A stretch of DNA of 64,000 bases from assembly GCA_006218045.1 (NCBI GenBank), contig VBWB01000006.1, positions 62,001 to 126,000 on the forward strand, read 5' to 3'. Position 1 is the first letter of the stretch; every line of letters begins with the position of its first letter. Made by a program: the position numbers and the translations under genes. This DNA comes from Stygiobacter sp. GTDB taxonomy: Bacteria > Pseudomonadota > Alphaproteobacteria > Rhodospirillales > Magnetospirillaceae. This document shows, piece by piece, positions 10,414 to 18,872 of this stretch. The notes beneath the pieces were generated by a model that had not been told where the DNA came from, did no database searches, and was given only the letters and a program-made list of their open reading frames with translations.

Positions 10414-11556
10414 TCACTCCACCAGCTTCCAGTCGCCGCCCTGGATTTCCACCATGTGCAGGGATTCCAGGGTCAGGCCCATGTGATCGTCGGGCGACAG
10501 GGTGAAAACGCCGCCTTGGCCGACAAAGCCCCGGGTGCGTTCGATTTCGTCGCGCACACGGGCCTTGTCGGCGGTGCCGGCGCGCTTGACCGCCTCCAGG
10601 TACAGATACAGCGCATCCCAGGAATGGCCGGCCATCATGCTGACCTCGTCGCCGGTCCCGGCCTCGAAATCACGCTTGAAGGCGGCCAGGACAGGCTTTT
10701 GCCGGTCGCTGTCGGGCAACACGTCGACGATGGCCAAAGGCGAGGACGGCAGCCGCATGCCGTCGGCGGCCTTACCCACCAACCGCAGGAAGTCCTTGGA
10801 CGCCACGCCGTGCGATTGATAGACCGGCATCTGCAAATCAAGCTGGCGGATGTTGCGGGTGACCACCGCCGGTCCCTGGCCGGTGCCGAACACGAACAAG
10901 GCCTGGACGCCGGGGGTGGCCCGGATCCGGGTCAGTTGCACGGTGACGTCGGGGTCACGCGGGCCATAGGTTTCATCGGCGACGATTTCCATGCCATGGG
11001 TGACGGCCAGTTCCAGGCACTGGGTGCGGCCCGACTTGCCGAAACCGACATTTTCCGACAACAGGGCGATCCTGGACAGGCCGCGCCGTTTCATGTCGCC
11101 ATAAACCTTCTGTGCCGCCAGCCGGTCGGTCTGCGGCACCTTGAAGGTCCATTTGCGCACCGGCTCGATGATGGCGACACCGCCGCCCAGGGACAGAAAC
11201 GGCATCTCGGCCTTGTCCATCAAGGGCAGTACCGTCAGGCTGGTGGGCGTGCCCGAACCGCCGATAATGACGTCGACCCGGTCGGATTCGATCAGCCGCC
11301 GGACCGCCACCACCGCTTTCTCCGGCACCGAACCATCGTCGTAGAGCACCAGTTCCAGCGGACGCCCCAGCACGCCGCCTTGGGCGTTGACGCGGGCCAC
11401 TTCCAGTTCCAGCGTCTTCTTTTCCGGGTCACCCATGGGCGACATCACCCCGGTGGTGGACAGGAAGGCGCCGATGCGGATGGGCTCGGCGGCCAGGGAT
11501 GGCTGGGCGGCAAGTGAAAACACCGACGCGACAAGCAACACCCTTAAAAATTTCAT
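10414..11556 (-). CDS. ABC transporter periplasmic binding protein, branched-chain amino acid type
   Basis: A 380-residue exported protein of the LivJ/Leu-Ile-Val-binding family. It has a signal peptide (KFLRVLLVASVFSLAAQ, cleaved near SLA-AEP), then the two-lobed binding fold starting PIRIGAFLSTTGVMSPMG. The start was placed at ATG 11556 because GGGGA lies 6 bases upstream and it begins directly at the signal peptide; starts at 11562-11589 are possible. No permease or ATPase genes adjoin, so it may serve a transporter encoded elsewhere or act in sensing. Ligand unknown; amino acids, amides or aromatic acids are all seen in this family. Confidence 0.85.
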   Translation of the reverse strand: MKFLRVLLVASVFSLAAQPSLAAEPIRIGAFLSTTGVMSPMGDPEKKTLELEVARVNAQGGVLGRPLELVLYDDGSVPEKAVVAVRRLIESDRVDVIIGGSGTPTSLTVLPLMDKAEMPFLSLGGGVAIIEPVRKWTFKVPQTDRLAAQKVYGDMKRRGLSRIALLSENVGFGKSGRTQCLELAVTHGMEIVADETYGPRDPDVTVQLTRIRATPGVQALFVFGTGQGPAVVTRNIRQLDLQMPVYQSHGVASKDFLRLVGKAADGMRLPSSPLAIVDVLPDSDRQKPVLAAFKRDFEAGTGDEVSMMAGHSWDALYLYLEAVKRAGTADKARVRDEIERTRGFVGQGGVFTLSPDDHMGLTLESLHMVEIQGGDWKLVE

Positions 11557-11704
11557 CACCATCCCCGAGAAGTTCATAAAAGCGAGCATGGATCATAGCC
11601 CGAATCAAGCCCATGCGGCACCGCTTTTGCGCTCGGGTAGGAAAGCATTGCAAATCATTGCCGCTTCAATTTAAAAACATTTCAAACATTGGGGAATGTT
11701 GCTG

Positions 11705-12097
11705 ATGACATGGAAAGAAAATCTGAGCACCGACGTCAATTCCATCGATCAGCAGCATCAGGATTTGATTGCCCAGGTGGAAAAATTCTTCGCCGCATTC
11801 CATGGCGGGCAGGATCGACGCCAGGTGCTGGCCGGGCTGGATGGGCTGATCGAGATGGTCGCCGACCATTTCGCCCACGAAGAACGGGTGATGCGCAACA
11901 TCCACCTGCCCAGTTGGGCGGTGCATGAACGCCTGCACCGCGCCTTGCTGGAGGAAATCAGCGAATTCCGCGAGGAAGTGGCCATGGGCAGCAACCAGCG
12001 CAGCGCCGCCGATATCGAGCATTTCCTCAATCTGTGGCTCTACCGCCATATCGTCGAGGAAGACCTGAAGATCTTCCATCATCTGAACCGGGATTAA
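11705..12097 (+). CDS. Bacteriohemerythrin, single domain
   Basis: A 130-residue four-helix protein with all seven di-iron ligands of the family: His18, the pair His55/Glu59 (H-x3-E), His74 and His78 (H-x3-H), and His115/Asp120 (H-x4-D). It binds O2 at a non-heme di-iron site and probably stores, carries or senses oxygen in the cytoplasm. The start at 11705 puts GGGGA 9 bases upstream; the in-frame ATG at 11696 directly abuts that site. A nested palindromic element follows 7 bases after the stop. A second hemerythrin domain lies in the fusion gene at 20071-22689. Confidence 0.92.
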   Translation: MTWKENLSTDVNSIDQQHQDLIAQVEKFFAAFHGGQDRRQVLAGLDGLIEMVADHFAHEERVMRNIHLPSWAVHERLHRALLEEISEFREEVAMGSNQRSAADIEHFLNLWLYRHIVEEDLKIFHHLNRD

Positions 12098-12104
12098 AGC
12101 TTTG

Positions 12105-12202
12105 CCCGTGGAAAAGTCCCTCGGCTTTGCCTCGGTGTACTTTTCCCCATTTAAATCAACGGGAAAAATACACCGAGCGAAGCTTAAGGACTTTTTGACG
12201 GG
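12105..12202 (+). repeat. Dispersed palindromic element, copy A (short form, 98 bp)
   Basis: Left arm CCCGTGGAAAAGTCCCTCGG... (12105-12148) and right arm ...AAGGACTTTTTGACGGG (to 12202) form an imperfect inverted repeat around ATTTAAATCAAC. The same arms occur at 26874-27035 and 50395-50602, where extra inner segments are present. It lies between convergent genes and would form a long stem on either strand, so it may also end transcription. Confidence 0.85.
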
Positions 12203-12219
12203 TCAGTAAAGCGCCACGA

Positions 12220-12435
12220 TCAGCCGTTCAGCATGGTCTTGATGACGGCCATCATGCGCTGGGCGGCATGGCTGCACTCCCCCTGGCGCGGGCAGCCACC
12301 GGCCGAGGAGCATTTGATCAGGCCGTTGGCGATGGCCAAGCCGCACGCCCATTCGCCGCGATCCACATGCAGGGCAGCCAGCTCGACCCGCGGCGGGTAG
12401 CATTGGCTGTCGTGATGTTCCTGACCGATGGACAT
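12220..12435 (-). CDS. Small cysteine-rich protein, function unknown
   Basis: A 71-residue protein with Cys at 12, 31, 42, 48 and 54, including KCSSAGGCPRQGEC. It has no signal peptide or membrane segment. The spacing of the last four Cys suggests a metal site (zinc or Fe-S) or disulfides, but I recognise no family. The start MSIGQEHH was chosen because codons upstream are compositionally unlike a gene; ATG 12594 would give a longer form. The AT-poor, G/C-third-position coding bias supports translation. It stands alone between a palindromic element and the divergent M48 protease gene. Confidence 0.55.
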   Translation of the reverse strand: MSIGQEHHDSQCYPPRVELAALHVDRGEWACGLAIANGLIKCSSAGGCPRQGECSHAAQRMMAVIKTMLNG

Positions 12436-12635
12436 GGGAGCCTGACCGCTTTGCTGTATCACCCGATACGAATATAACCAAAGCCAAAGACTTTGGGTGT
12501 ATTGGTGTGAATCGCTTTGTGACGCCGTGTCACGGCCATGAGACACATAAATGACACAAGCGTCGCGGTGGACGGGATCGGGTATCTGGTTCACACTCGC
12601 CGTCAGGTTAAATCGAAAAGGTTAAGGGCTTCTCT

Positions 12636-13484
12636 ATGCACCGCCGTTCCGTCCTGGCCGGTCTGGCCGCCGGCGCCATCGCCGCTCCCGCTCATGCCCA
12701 GTTCAGCCTGGGCAATCTGGTCCAAGGCGCCGCCAGCATTGTCGGCGCCTATACCTCGGGCGAGGCCGACGAGATCAAGATGGGGGAGACCTATTATCAG
12801 GATTACCTGAAGAAATCGGGCGGCCTTTACCCCGACCGCAACGCGCAAGAGGCGCTGCGCCGCTTCGCCCAGCCGCTGATCGATGCCGCCGACCGCCAAG
12901 GCCTGGCTTGGGAGGTGTCGCTGGTGAAAAACGATCAGGTCAACGCCTGGGCCCTGCCCGGCGGCAAGATGGCCATCAACAGCGCCCTGGTCAAGCAATG
13001 CCGGGTTCCGGACGAATTGGCCTCGGTCATCGCCCATGAGATCGGCCATGCCGATCTGGGCCACGGTCTGGCGCAGATCCGCAACCAGACCCTGCTGCAA
13101 AGCGTCGGCACCATCGGCAAGGAAGCCCTGGTCGCCTGGATGGGTGGGGCCGGGGCCATTGGCGCCCAGGTGCTGACGGCGTTGGAGGGGCCGCTTTATT
13201 CGCTGGTCCTGTCGGGCTATTCCCGCGAAAACGAATTCGCCGCCGACGCCCATATCTTGAAGATTTTCGCCCGCACCGGTTACGACCCGGACAAGGCGGA
13301 TGATTTCTTCCACACTTTGGACCGCCTGTACCCGGAAGCGACGACGGAAACCACCTCGCTGTTTTCCACCCATCCGGGCACGCTGGAACGCATCAACAAG
13401 ATCGAGGACGCCGCCGCCAAGCTTCGCAGAAGCGGCAATGCCGATACCTCGGGATGGAATGAACTGAAAGCGGCCCTGGGCTGA
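12636..13484 (+). CDS. M48-family secreted zinc metalloprotease
   Basis: A 282-residue protein with an RR-containing signal peptide (MHRRSVLAGLAAGAIAAPAHA; Tat export is possible but the motif is short) and the zinc-binding HEIGH in SVIAHEIGHADLGH, followed by the third ligand Glu in SGYSRENEFAADAH. The domain matches LoiP/YcaL-type M48 peptidases that degrade misfolded proteins in the periplasm. GGTTAAGGG precedes the ATG. It is monocistronic between a divergent small gene and a convergent DUF2892 gene. Confidence 0.9.
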   Translation: MHRRSVLAGLAAGAIAAPAHAQFSLGNLVQGAASIVGAYTSGEADEIKMGETYYQDYLKKSGGLYPDRNAQEALRRFAQPLIDAADRQGLAWEVSLVKNDQVNAWALPGGKMAINSALVKQCRVPDELASVIAHEIGHADLGHGLAQIRNQTLLQSVGTIGKEALVAWMGGAGAIGAQVLTALEGPLYSLVLSGYSRENEFAADAHILKIFARTGYDPDKADDFFHTLDRLYPEATTETTSLFSTHPGTLERINKIEDAAAKLRRSGNADTSGWNELKAALG

Positions 13485-13527
13485 AAACCGCAGGGAGGCC
13501 TGGACGACCAAGCCCCCCCCGTTTCGC

Positions 13528-13731
13528 TCAGTTGAAGGCGCAGCCCGGCTGCACGCCCAGCTTCTTCAGGATCATGGCCAGCGGGCAAAAGCCGGTGAAG
13601 GCCGCCTGGAACATGTTGAGGCCGACAAAACCGGTCAGCAGCAGCCAATAGACCGAATGCACCTGCGACAAGGCCAGGCTGGCCAGGATGACGAAACCGG
13701 CAAAGGCGAAAACGACACGATCAATGGACAT
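13528..13731 (-). CDS. DUF2892 (YgaP-like) inner-membrane protein
   Basis: A 67-residue protein with two membrane helices (about 5-21 and 26-46) and the family signature around [23 protein letters not shown]. In larger relatives this domain is attached to a rhodanese; here it is alone. Stand-alone copies often sit in sulfide- or thiol-responsive operons controlled by ArsR-type repressors such as BigR. An ATTAG-N6-CTAAT inverted repeat lies in the shared upstream region with the efflux operon, which fits common control. No rhodanese gene is adjacent. Confidence 0.8.
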   Translation of the reverse strand: MSIDRVVFAFAGFVILASLALSQVHSVYWLLLTGFVGLNMFQAAFTGFCPLAMILKKLGVQPGCAFN

Positions 13732-13780
13732 GGCTGGTCTTCCTTGAAACGGGGTGGAGCCGTGGCTCCGGCCCTTGTTA

Positions 13781-13796
13781 ATTAGTTGAATCTAAT
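13781..13796. promoter_or_regulatory. Candidate operator between DUF2892 and the RND efflux operon
   Basis: ATTAG (13781-13785), six bases, CTAAT (13792-13796) form an inverted repeat in an AT-rich island (TTAATTAGTTGAATCTAAT, then ATATA) that stands out from GC-rich surroundings. It lies 50 bases from the DUF2892 start and 38 from the adaptor start, so one regulator could control both. ArsR-family repressors bind sites of this shape; no regulator gene is nearby. Confidence 0.5.
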
Positions 13797-13833
13797 ATAT
13801 ACGTCAAGAGCATTGCCACCGGAGCCCCGATCC

Positions 13834-14799
13834 ATGCTGAAATCCGCCCTGCCCGTTTTCGCCTTTGTCCTTGCCGCCGCCCTGCCCGCTTCGGCCGGGG
13901 AAATGACGGTGAAGACCGGGCAGATGGAGGATCTGAAGGCGGTGTTCGCCACGGTGGAAAGCGTCGACGAGGTGCTGGCCCGCGCCCGCATCACCGGCAC
14001 CGTTTCCGGCCTGTTGGTGGATGAAGGCGCCCTGGTCGAGGCCGGCGCCCGCATCGCCACCATCGGCGACCCCAAGCTGGCTTTAGCCACCGCCGGCATC
14101 GACGCCCGGCTGAAAGGCGCCGAGGCCGAGCGCGATCTGGCCGAAATCGAATTCCGCCGCTCGGGCGATCTGCTGGCCAAGGGCGCCGCCACCCAGGCCC
14201 GCGTCGACAATGCCCGCACCCGCCTGGACGTGGCGGCCCGCACCATCGCTGCACTGCGGGCGGAAAAGCAGGTCAGCGCCGAGCGTTCGGGCGAGGGCGC
14301 GGTGCTGGCCCCGGCCACCGGTCGGGTGCTGAAGGTGCATGTGACCCAAGGCAGCGTGGTCATGGCCGGCGAGACCATCGCCACCATCGCCGCCGAAAAC
14401 TACATCCTGCGCATGGCCCTGCCGGAACGCCATGCCCGTTTCATCAAGCTGGGCGACAAGGTGCAGGTGGGGCCGCGCTCGCTGGCTGCCGCAACCACTG
14501 CGCCACGCCTGGGCAGCGTCCGTCAGGTCTATCCGCGCATCGAGGATGGCCGGGTGATGGCCGACGTGGCGGTGGAAGGCCTGGGTGATTTCTTCGTCGG
14601 CGAGCGGGTGCCGGTCCATGTCTCCACCGGCAGCCGCCCGGCCCTGGTGGTGCCACGGGCGACCATCAGCCGCCGCTTCGGCCTGGATTACGTCACCGTC
14701 AAGGACGTGGGCGCCGTGGTGGTGCAATTGGGCCAGGCCGAGGATGACAGCGTCGAGGTGCTGTCGGGCCTGCGCGACGGCGATGTGGTGACGTGGTGA
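13834..14799 (+). CDS. RND efflux periplasmic adaptor (membrane fusion protein)
   Basis: A 321-residue HlyD/AcrA-type adaptor with signal peptide (about 1-21, LAAALPASAG). A barrel-sandwich half (ITGTVSGLLVDEGALVEAG), a short alpha hairpin (about 85-145) and the returning lipoyl half (LAPATGRVLKVHVTQGSVVMAG) follow. It links the inner-membrane RND pump to an outer-membrane channel. ATG 13834 has GGAG 10 bases upstream. It ends at 14799, a few bases before the pump start, so the two are coupled. No outer-membrane factor is encoded here, so a TolC-like protein from elsewhere must complete the pump. Confidence 0.88.
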   Translation: MLKSALPVFAFVLAAALPASAGEMTVKTGQMEDLKAVFATVESVDEVLARARITGTVSGLLVDEGALVEAGARIATIGDPKLALATAGIDARLKGAEAERDLAEIEFRRSGDLLAKGAATQARVDNARTRLDVAARTIAALRAEKQVSAERSGEGAVLAPATGRVLKVHVTQGSVVMAGETIATIAAENYILRMALPERHARFIKLGDKVQVGPRSLAAATTAPRLGSVRQVYPRIEDGRVMADVAVEGLGDFFVGERVPVHVSTGSRPALVVPRATISRRFGLDYVTVKDVGAVVVQLGQAEDDSVEVLSGLRDGDVVTW

Positions 14800-14804
14800 G
14801 CGCC

Positions 14805-17800
14805 ATGAAGCTGGGTCTCTCGGGCGCCATCGCCAAGCACTTCATCCATTCGCCGCTGACGCCGCTGTTGCTGCTGGCCTCGCTGGCGGTGGGCTTCATC
14901 GCCCTGTCGGCGCTGCCGCGCGAGGAAGAGCCGCAGATCAGCGTGCCCATGGTCGACATCATGATCGCCGCCAACGGCCTGAAGGCGGTGGACGCCGCCG
15001 AGTTGGTGACCAAGCCGTTGGAAGACATCGTCAAGGGCATCGACGCGGTCGAGCACGTCTATTCCCAGACCGGTGACGATCAGGTGGTGGTCACCGCCCG
15101 CTTCCAGGTCGGCACCTCGGAAGATGCCGCCATCTTGCGCGTGCATGAGCAGGTGCGGGCCAATCTGCGCGCCCTGCCCCACGGCATGGCCGAGCCGTTG
15201 ATCGTCGGGCGCGGCATCAACGATGTCGCCATCCTGGTGCTGACCATCGCCGCCAAACCGGCCCAGGCCGAGCGCTGGAACGACAACGCCCTTTATAATC
15301 TGGCGGAGGAGTTGCAGCACGAACTGGTCAAGGTCGACGATGTCGGCCAAAGCTACATGGTCGGTGGGCGCCGCGATCAGGTGCGGGTGGAGCCCGACCC
15401 GGAAGCCCTGGCGCTGTACGGCATCACCCTCAATCAACTGGTCACCAAGATCGAGAACGCCAACCGCTCGTTCATGGTCGGCCATGTGCAGCAGGCCGGT
15501 CAGCATCTGCCGGTGGTCGCCGGTCAGACCCTCAACAGCATCCCCGACATCGGCAATCTGCTGCTGTTGGCCCATGACGGTCGCCCGGTCTATGTCAAGG
15601 ACGTGGCCCGCGTGGTGGTGGACGGCGAAAAGCCCCGGGCACGGGCCTGGCACATCGCCGACGGCCAGGCATTGCCCAGCGTCAGCCTGGCCATCGCCAA
15701 GCGCGCCGGCGCCAATGCCGTCACCGTGGCGGAAGAAACCCTGGCCCGGCTGGAACAGGTGCGTGGGCGGCTGATCCCCGAATCCGTCGATATCACCATC
15801 ACCCGTAATTACGGTGAAACCGCGTCGGACAAAGCCGATGAATTGCTGTTCCATCTGGCTCTGGCCACCTTGTCCATCGTCGCCCTGATCACCTGGGCCC
15901 TGGGCTGGCGCGAAGGCGTGGTCGTCGCCCTGGTGGTGCCCACCACCATCCTGCTGACCCTGTTCGCCAGCCATCTCTTGGGCTACACCATCAACCGCGT
16001 CAGCCTGTTCGCCCTGATCTTTTCCATCGGCATCCTGGTCGACGACGCCATCGTCGTCGTCGAAAACATCGTGCGGCGCTGGGGCCTGGACCCCAAGGGC
16101 GACCGGGCCCAAGTGGCGGTGCAAGCGGTGGCCGAGGTGGGCAACCCGACCATCGTCGCCACCCTGACCATCATCGCCGCCCTGCTGCCCATGATGTTCG
16201 TGTCGGGACTGATGGGGCCATACATGAGCCCGATCCCGGCCAATGCGTCGTCGGCCATGATGTTCTCGTTCTTCGTCGCAATCATCATCACGCCGTGGCT
16301 GTTGCTGAAGGTGGCCGGGCGCTCGAAGAACAGCGGCGGCCACGACCATCACGGCCACGCCGACCGCCTGGGCGCCTTCTATCGCCGCCTCGCCACGCCG
16401 CTATTGCAAGGGCGGACACGGTCGAAAAAGCTGCTGCTGGGGGTGACCATCGCCACGCTTTTGTCCATGACCATGTTCGGCTTCAAGGCGGTGACGGTGA
16501 AGCTGCTGCCCTTCGACAACAAATCCGAGGTGCAGGTGGTGGTCGATCTGCCGGAAGGCTCGACCCTGGAAGATACTGAACGGGTGCTGATGGCCGCAGC
16601 AAGCAAACTGGCCGGCCTGCCCGAGCTGACCAGCATCCAGGCCCATGCCGGCATTGCCGCGCCGTTCAACTTCAACGGTCTGGTCCGCCATTCCTATCTG
16701 CGCACCAGCCCGGAAATGGGTGATCTGCAACTGAACCTGCAATCGCGCCACGACCGCAGCCGCGCCAGCCACGATATCGCGCTCGACGTGCGCCAGCGTC
16801 TGGCCGATCTGGTCAAGCCGGCGGGGACGGCCATCAAGGTGGTCGAGGTGCCGCCCGGCCCGCCGGTGTTGTCCACCTTGCTGGCGGAAATCTACGGCCC
16901 CGATGCCGACAGCCGCCGGGCCGCCGCGAAAGAGGTGCGCAAGGCCTTCGAGCAAGTGGATTTCATCGTCGATATCGACGACACCCTGGCCCATCCGTGG
17001 CAGCGCCTGCGGGTGTCCATCGACCAGGAACGCCTGGAATTCCACGGTGTCGAGCAACAGGCGGTCTACGACACCATCCAGGCGCTGATGGGCGGCGTGC
17101 GCGTCGGCTATTCCCATCGCGGCCAAGGCACCAATCCCAAGGAAATCGTCATCGCCCTGGCCAAATCCGACCAGCATCCGGGCGAATTGCTGGCCACCAC
17201 CCCGGTGCCGTCGCGCCGGGGCGTGGTCGAACTGGGCGACGTGGTCGAGGTGACCTATGAACCGGCCAGCCCGCCCATTTTCCGCCGTGACGGACGTTAC
17301 GCCGAGATGGTCCAGGCCGAGTTGGCCGGGCGCTACGAAGCCCCCATCTACGGCATGTTCGCGGTGGAAGATCATCTGCCGGAAAGCGTGCAGGTCAAGT
17401 ATCACGGCCAGCCCCTGGACGAGAGCAAGACCACGCTTTTGTGGGACGGCGAATGGGAAATCACCTATGTCACCTTCCGCGACATGGGCGCCGCCTTCGG
17501 TGTCGCCATCATCGGTATCTATCTGCTGGTGGTGGCCCAGTTCGGCAGCTTCCGCCTGCCCTTGGTCATCCTGGTGCCGGTGCCCCTGACCCTGATCGGC
17601 ATCGTCATCGGCCACATGTTGTTCGGGGCGCCGTTCACCGCCACCTCGATGATCGGCTTCATCGCTTTGGCCGGCATCATCGTCCGCAATTCCATCTTGC
17701 TGGTGGATTTCATCCGCCACCGGTTGGGTGAAGGTGCCTCCATCCGTCAAGCCGTGCTGGATTCGGGGGCGACCCGGTTCAAGCCCATCGCGCTGACCGC

Positions 17801-17963
17801 TGCGGCAGCGATGATCGGCGCTGGCTTCATCCTGGCCGATCCCATCTTCCAGGGCTTGGCCATCTCGCTGGTGTTCGGCTTGCTATCGTCGACGGCGCTG
17901 ACCTTGCTGGTCATCCCGGCGCTGTATGTGTGGCTGCGCGACGACGGACGCGAACTGCCGTGA
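14805..17963 (+). CDS. RND efflux inner-membrane pump
   Basis: A 1052-residue proton-driven pump of the AcrB/acriflavin-resistance superfamily. The first helix is followed by ALPREEEPQISVPMVDI, typical of the branch near the NolG/CzcA types. TM4 carries the proton-relay acidic pair in GILVDDAIVVVENI, and the duplicated half ends with GIIVRNSILLVDFIRHR. The ATG at 14805 fits the family start; an in-frame GTG at 14796 overlaps the adaptor stop. Substrate unknown. The His-rich stretch GGHDHHGHAD after TM6 (around residue 510) could bind metal and is worth noting. A hairpin terminator follows. Confidence 0.9.
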   Translation: MKLGLSGAIAKHFIHSPLTPLLLLASLAVGFIALSALPREEEPQISVPMVDIMIAANGLKAVDAAELVTKPLEDIVKGIDAVEHVYSQTGDDQVVVTARFQVGTSEDAAILRVHEQVRANLRALPHGMAEPLIVGRGINDVAILVLTIAAKPAQAERWNDNALYNLAEELQHELVKVDDVGQSYMVGGRRDQVRVEPDPEALALYGITLNQLVTKIENANRSFMVGHVQQAGQHLPVVAGQTLNSIPDIGNLLLLAHDGRPVYVKDVARVVVDGEKPRARAWHIADGQALPSVSLAIAKRAGANAVTVAEETLARLEQVRGRLIPESVDITITRNYGETASDKADELLFHLALATLSIVALITWALGWREGVVVALVVPTTILLTLFASHLLGYTINRVSLFALIFSIGILVDDAIVVVENIVRRWGLDPKGDRAQVAVQAVAEVGNPTIVATLTIIAALLPMMFVSGLMGPYMSPIPANASSAMMFSFFVAIIITPWLLLKVAGRSKNSGGHDHHGHADRLGAFYRRLATPLLQGRTRSKKLLLGVTIATLLSMTMFGFKAVTVKLLPFDNKSEVQVVVDLPEGSTLEDTERVLMAAASKLAGLPELTSIQAHAGIAAPFNFNGLVRHSYLRTSPEMGDLQLNLQSRHDRSRASHDIALDVRQRLADLVKPAGTAIKVVEVPPGPPVLSTLLAEIYGPDADSRRAAAKEVRKAFEQVDFIVDIDDTLAHPWQRLRVSIDQERLEFHGVEQQAVYDTIQALMGGVRVGYSHRGQGTNPKEIVIALAKSDQHPGELLATTPVPSRRGVVELGDVVEVTYEPASPPIFRRDGRYAEMVQAELAGRYEAPIYGMFAVEDHLPESVQVKYHGQPLDESKTTLLWDGEWEITYVTFRDMGAAFGVAIIGIYLLVVAQFGSFRLPLVILVPVPLTLIGIVIGHMLFGAPFTATSMIGFIALAGIIVRNSILLVDFIRHRLGEGASIRQAVLDSGATRFKPIALTAAAAMIGAGFILADPIFQGLAISLVFGLLSSTALTLLVIPALYVWLRDDGRELP

Positions 17964-17971
17964 TCACCCAC

Positions 17972-18008
17972 ACCCTATCCCGCTGAGTCCCGCTCATCGG
18001 GATAGGGT
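17972..18008. terminator. Bidirectional hairpin between efflux pump and metallo-hydrolase genes
   Basis: ACCCTATCCCG (17972-17982) pairs perfectly with CGGGATAGGGT (17998-18008) around a 15-base loop. It sits between two convergent stop codons. There is no long T-run, so termination is likely but not certain. Confidence 0.6.
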
Positions 18009-18009
18009 A

Positions 18010-18795
18010 TCAGGTCGTAATCACCAGCTTCTTGCCATGCCCGGCCAGACAATACTTCTCGCCGATACCCTTGACGGTCAGGCTGGCGGCGAACATGCGC
18101 GGGTCGCAGGAATTGTCGGCGAACATATCCCAATGGCAGGGGATGGCCAGACGCGGATTGACGCGCATGGCCAGTTCCGCCGCCTGCCAATGGGACAGAT
18201 TGGCATAGCCGCCATTGATGCACACGGCCATGGCGTCAAGCTGGTGCTGTCCGCCCGATTCGGCCAACAGATCGCACCAGGCGGTATCGCCGGTGATCCA
18301 GAATTTCGGCCCGTCATCCACCTCGACGACAAAACCCATATGGGTCTGGTCGCTGGTATCGGTGGGCAGGGCGAAGGTGCCGTGCAGACGGATGTCGTCC
18401 AGTTCCACCACGTCGCCCGGCCAGGTCAGCAGGCAATCCTCGGGCGGCGCCCCGGCCTCGGCGAACAGCGCCTGGGTTTGCGCCGGGCCGAGAAAGCCGC
18501 CGATGCGCCCGGCCTGACAGGCAAGGCACAGGGTTTCCGGATCGGCATGATCCTTGTGCGAATGGGTGCACACCAGCATGTCGGCGCGCAGATCCTGGGG
18601 CAGAATGGGAATGGGCACCTGTCGGGCCAGATCAAGGCCGCGCCGCGACGGATTGCACGAATCCGACAGGTAAGGATCGACGATCACCACCTTGCCGGCA
18701 GGGGATCGGATGACCCAGCCGTTTTGCCCCAAGAACCACACGGCCATGGTCTTGCGCTCGACGAGGGTGCCGTAAATTTCTTCCATCAGGCTCAT
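18010..18795 (-). CDS. MBL-fold metallo-hydrolase, UlaG-like
   Basis: A 261-residue cytoplasmic protein. The metal motif is THSHKDHADPE (H-x-H-x-D-H), with further ligands in THMGFVVE, GDTAWC and IPCHWDMF. The layout, with MAVWFLGQNGWVIRSPAGKVVIVDPYLSD at the front, matches the UlaG branch (L-ascorbate-6-phosphate lactonase and relatives), not beta-lactamases. No ascorbate-use genes are nearby, so the substrate is open. The start MSLMEEIYG was chosen over ATG 18843 because the longer N-terminus is not conserved-looking; no strong ribosome site is seen. It is divergent from a flavoprotein gene, 77 bases away. Confidence 0.82.
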   Translation of the reverse strand: MSLMEEIYGTLVERKTMAVWFLGQNGWVIRSPAGKVVIVDPYLSDSCNPSRRGLDLARQVPIPILPQDLRADMLVCTHSHKDHADPETLCLACQAGRIGGFLGPAQTQALFAEAGAPPEDCLLTWPGDVVELDDIRLHGTFALPTDTSDQTHMGFVVEVDDGPKFWITGDTAWCDLLAESGGQHQLDAMAVCINGGYANLSHWQAAELAMRVNPRLAIPCHWDMFADNSCDPRMFAASLTVKGIGEKYCLAGHGKKLVITT

Positions 18796-18872
18796 GCACA
18801 GAAAGTGGCGCAAGCCGACAAAAAGGGCAAGAGCGGGTGACAACCAGACCCAATCAATCGTATGAAAGCACC

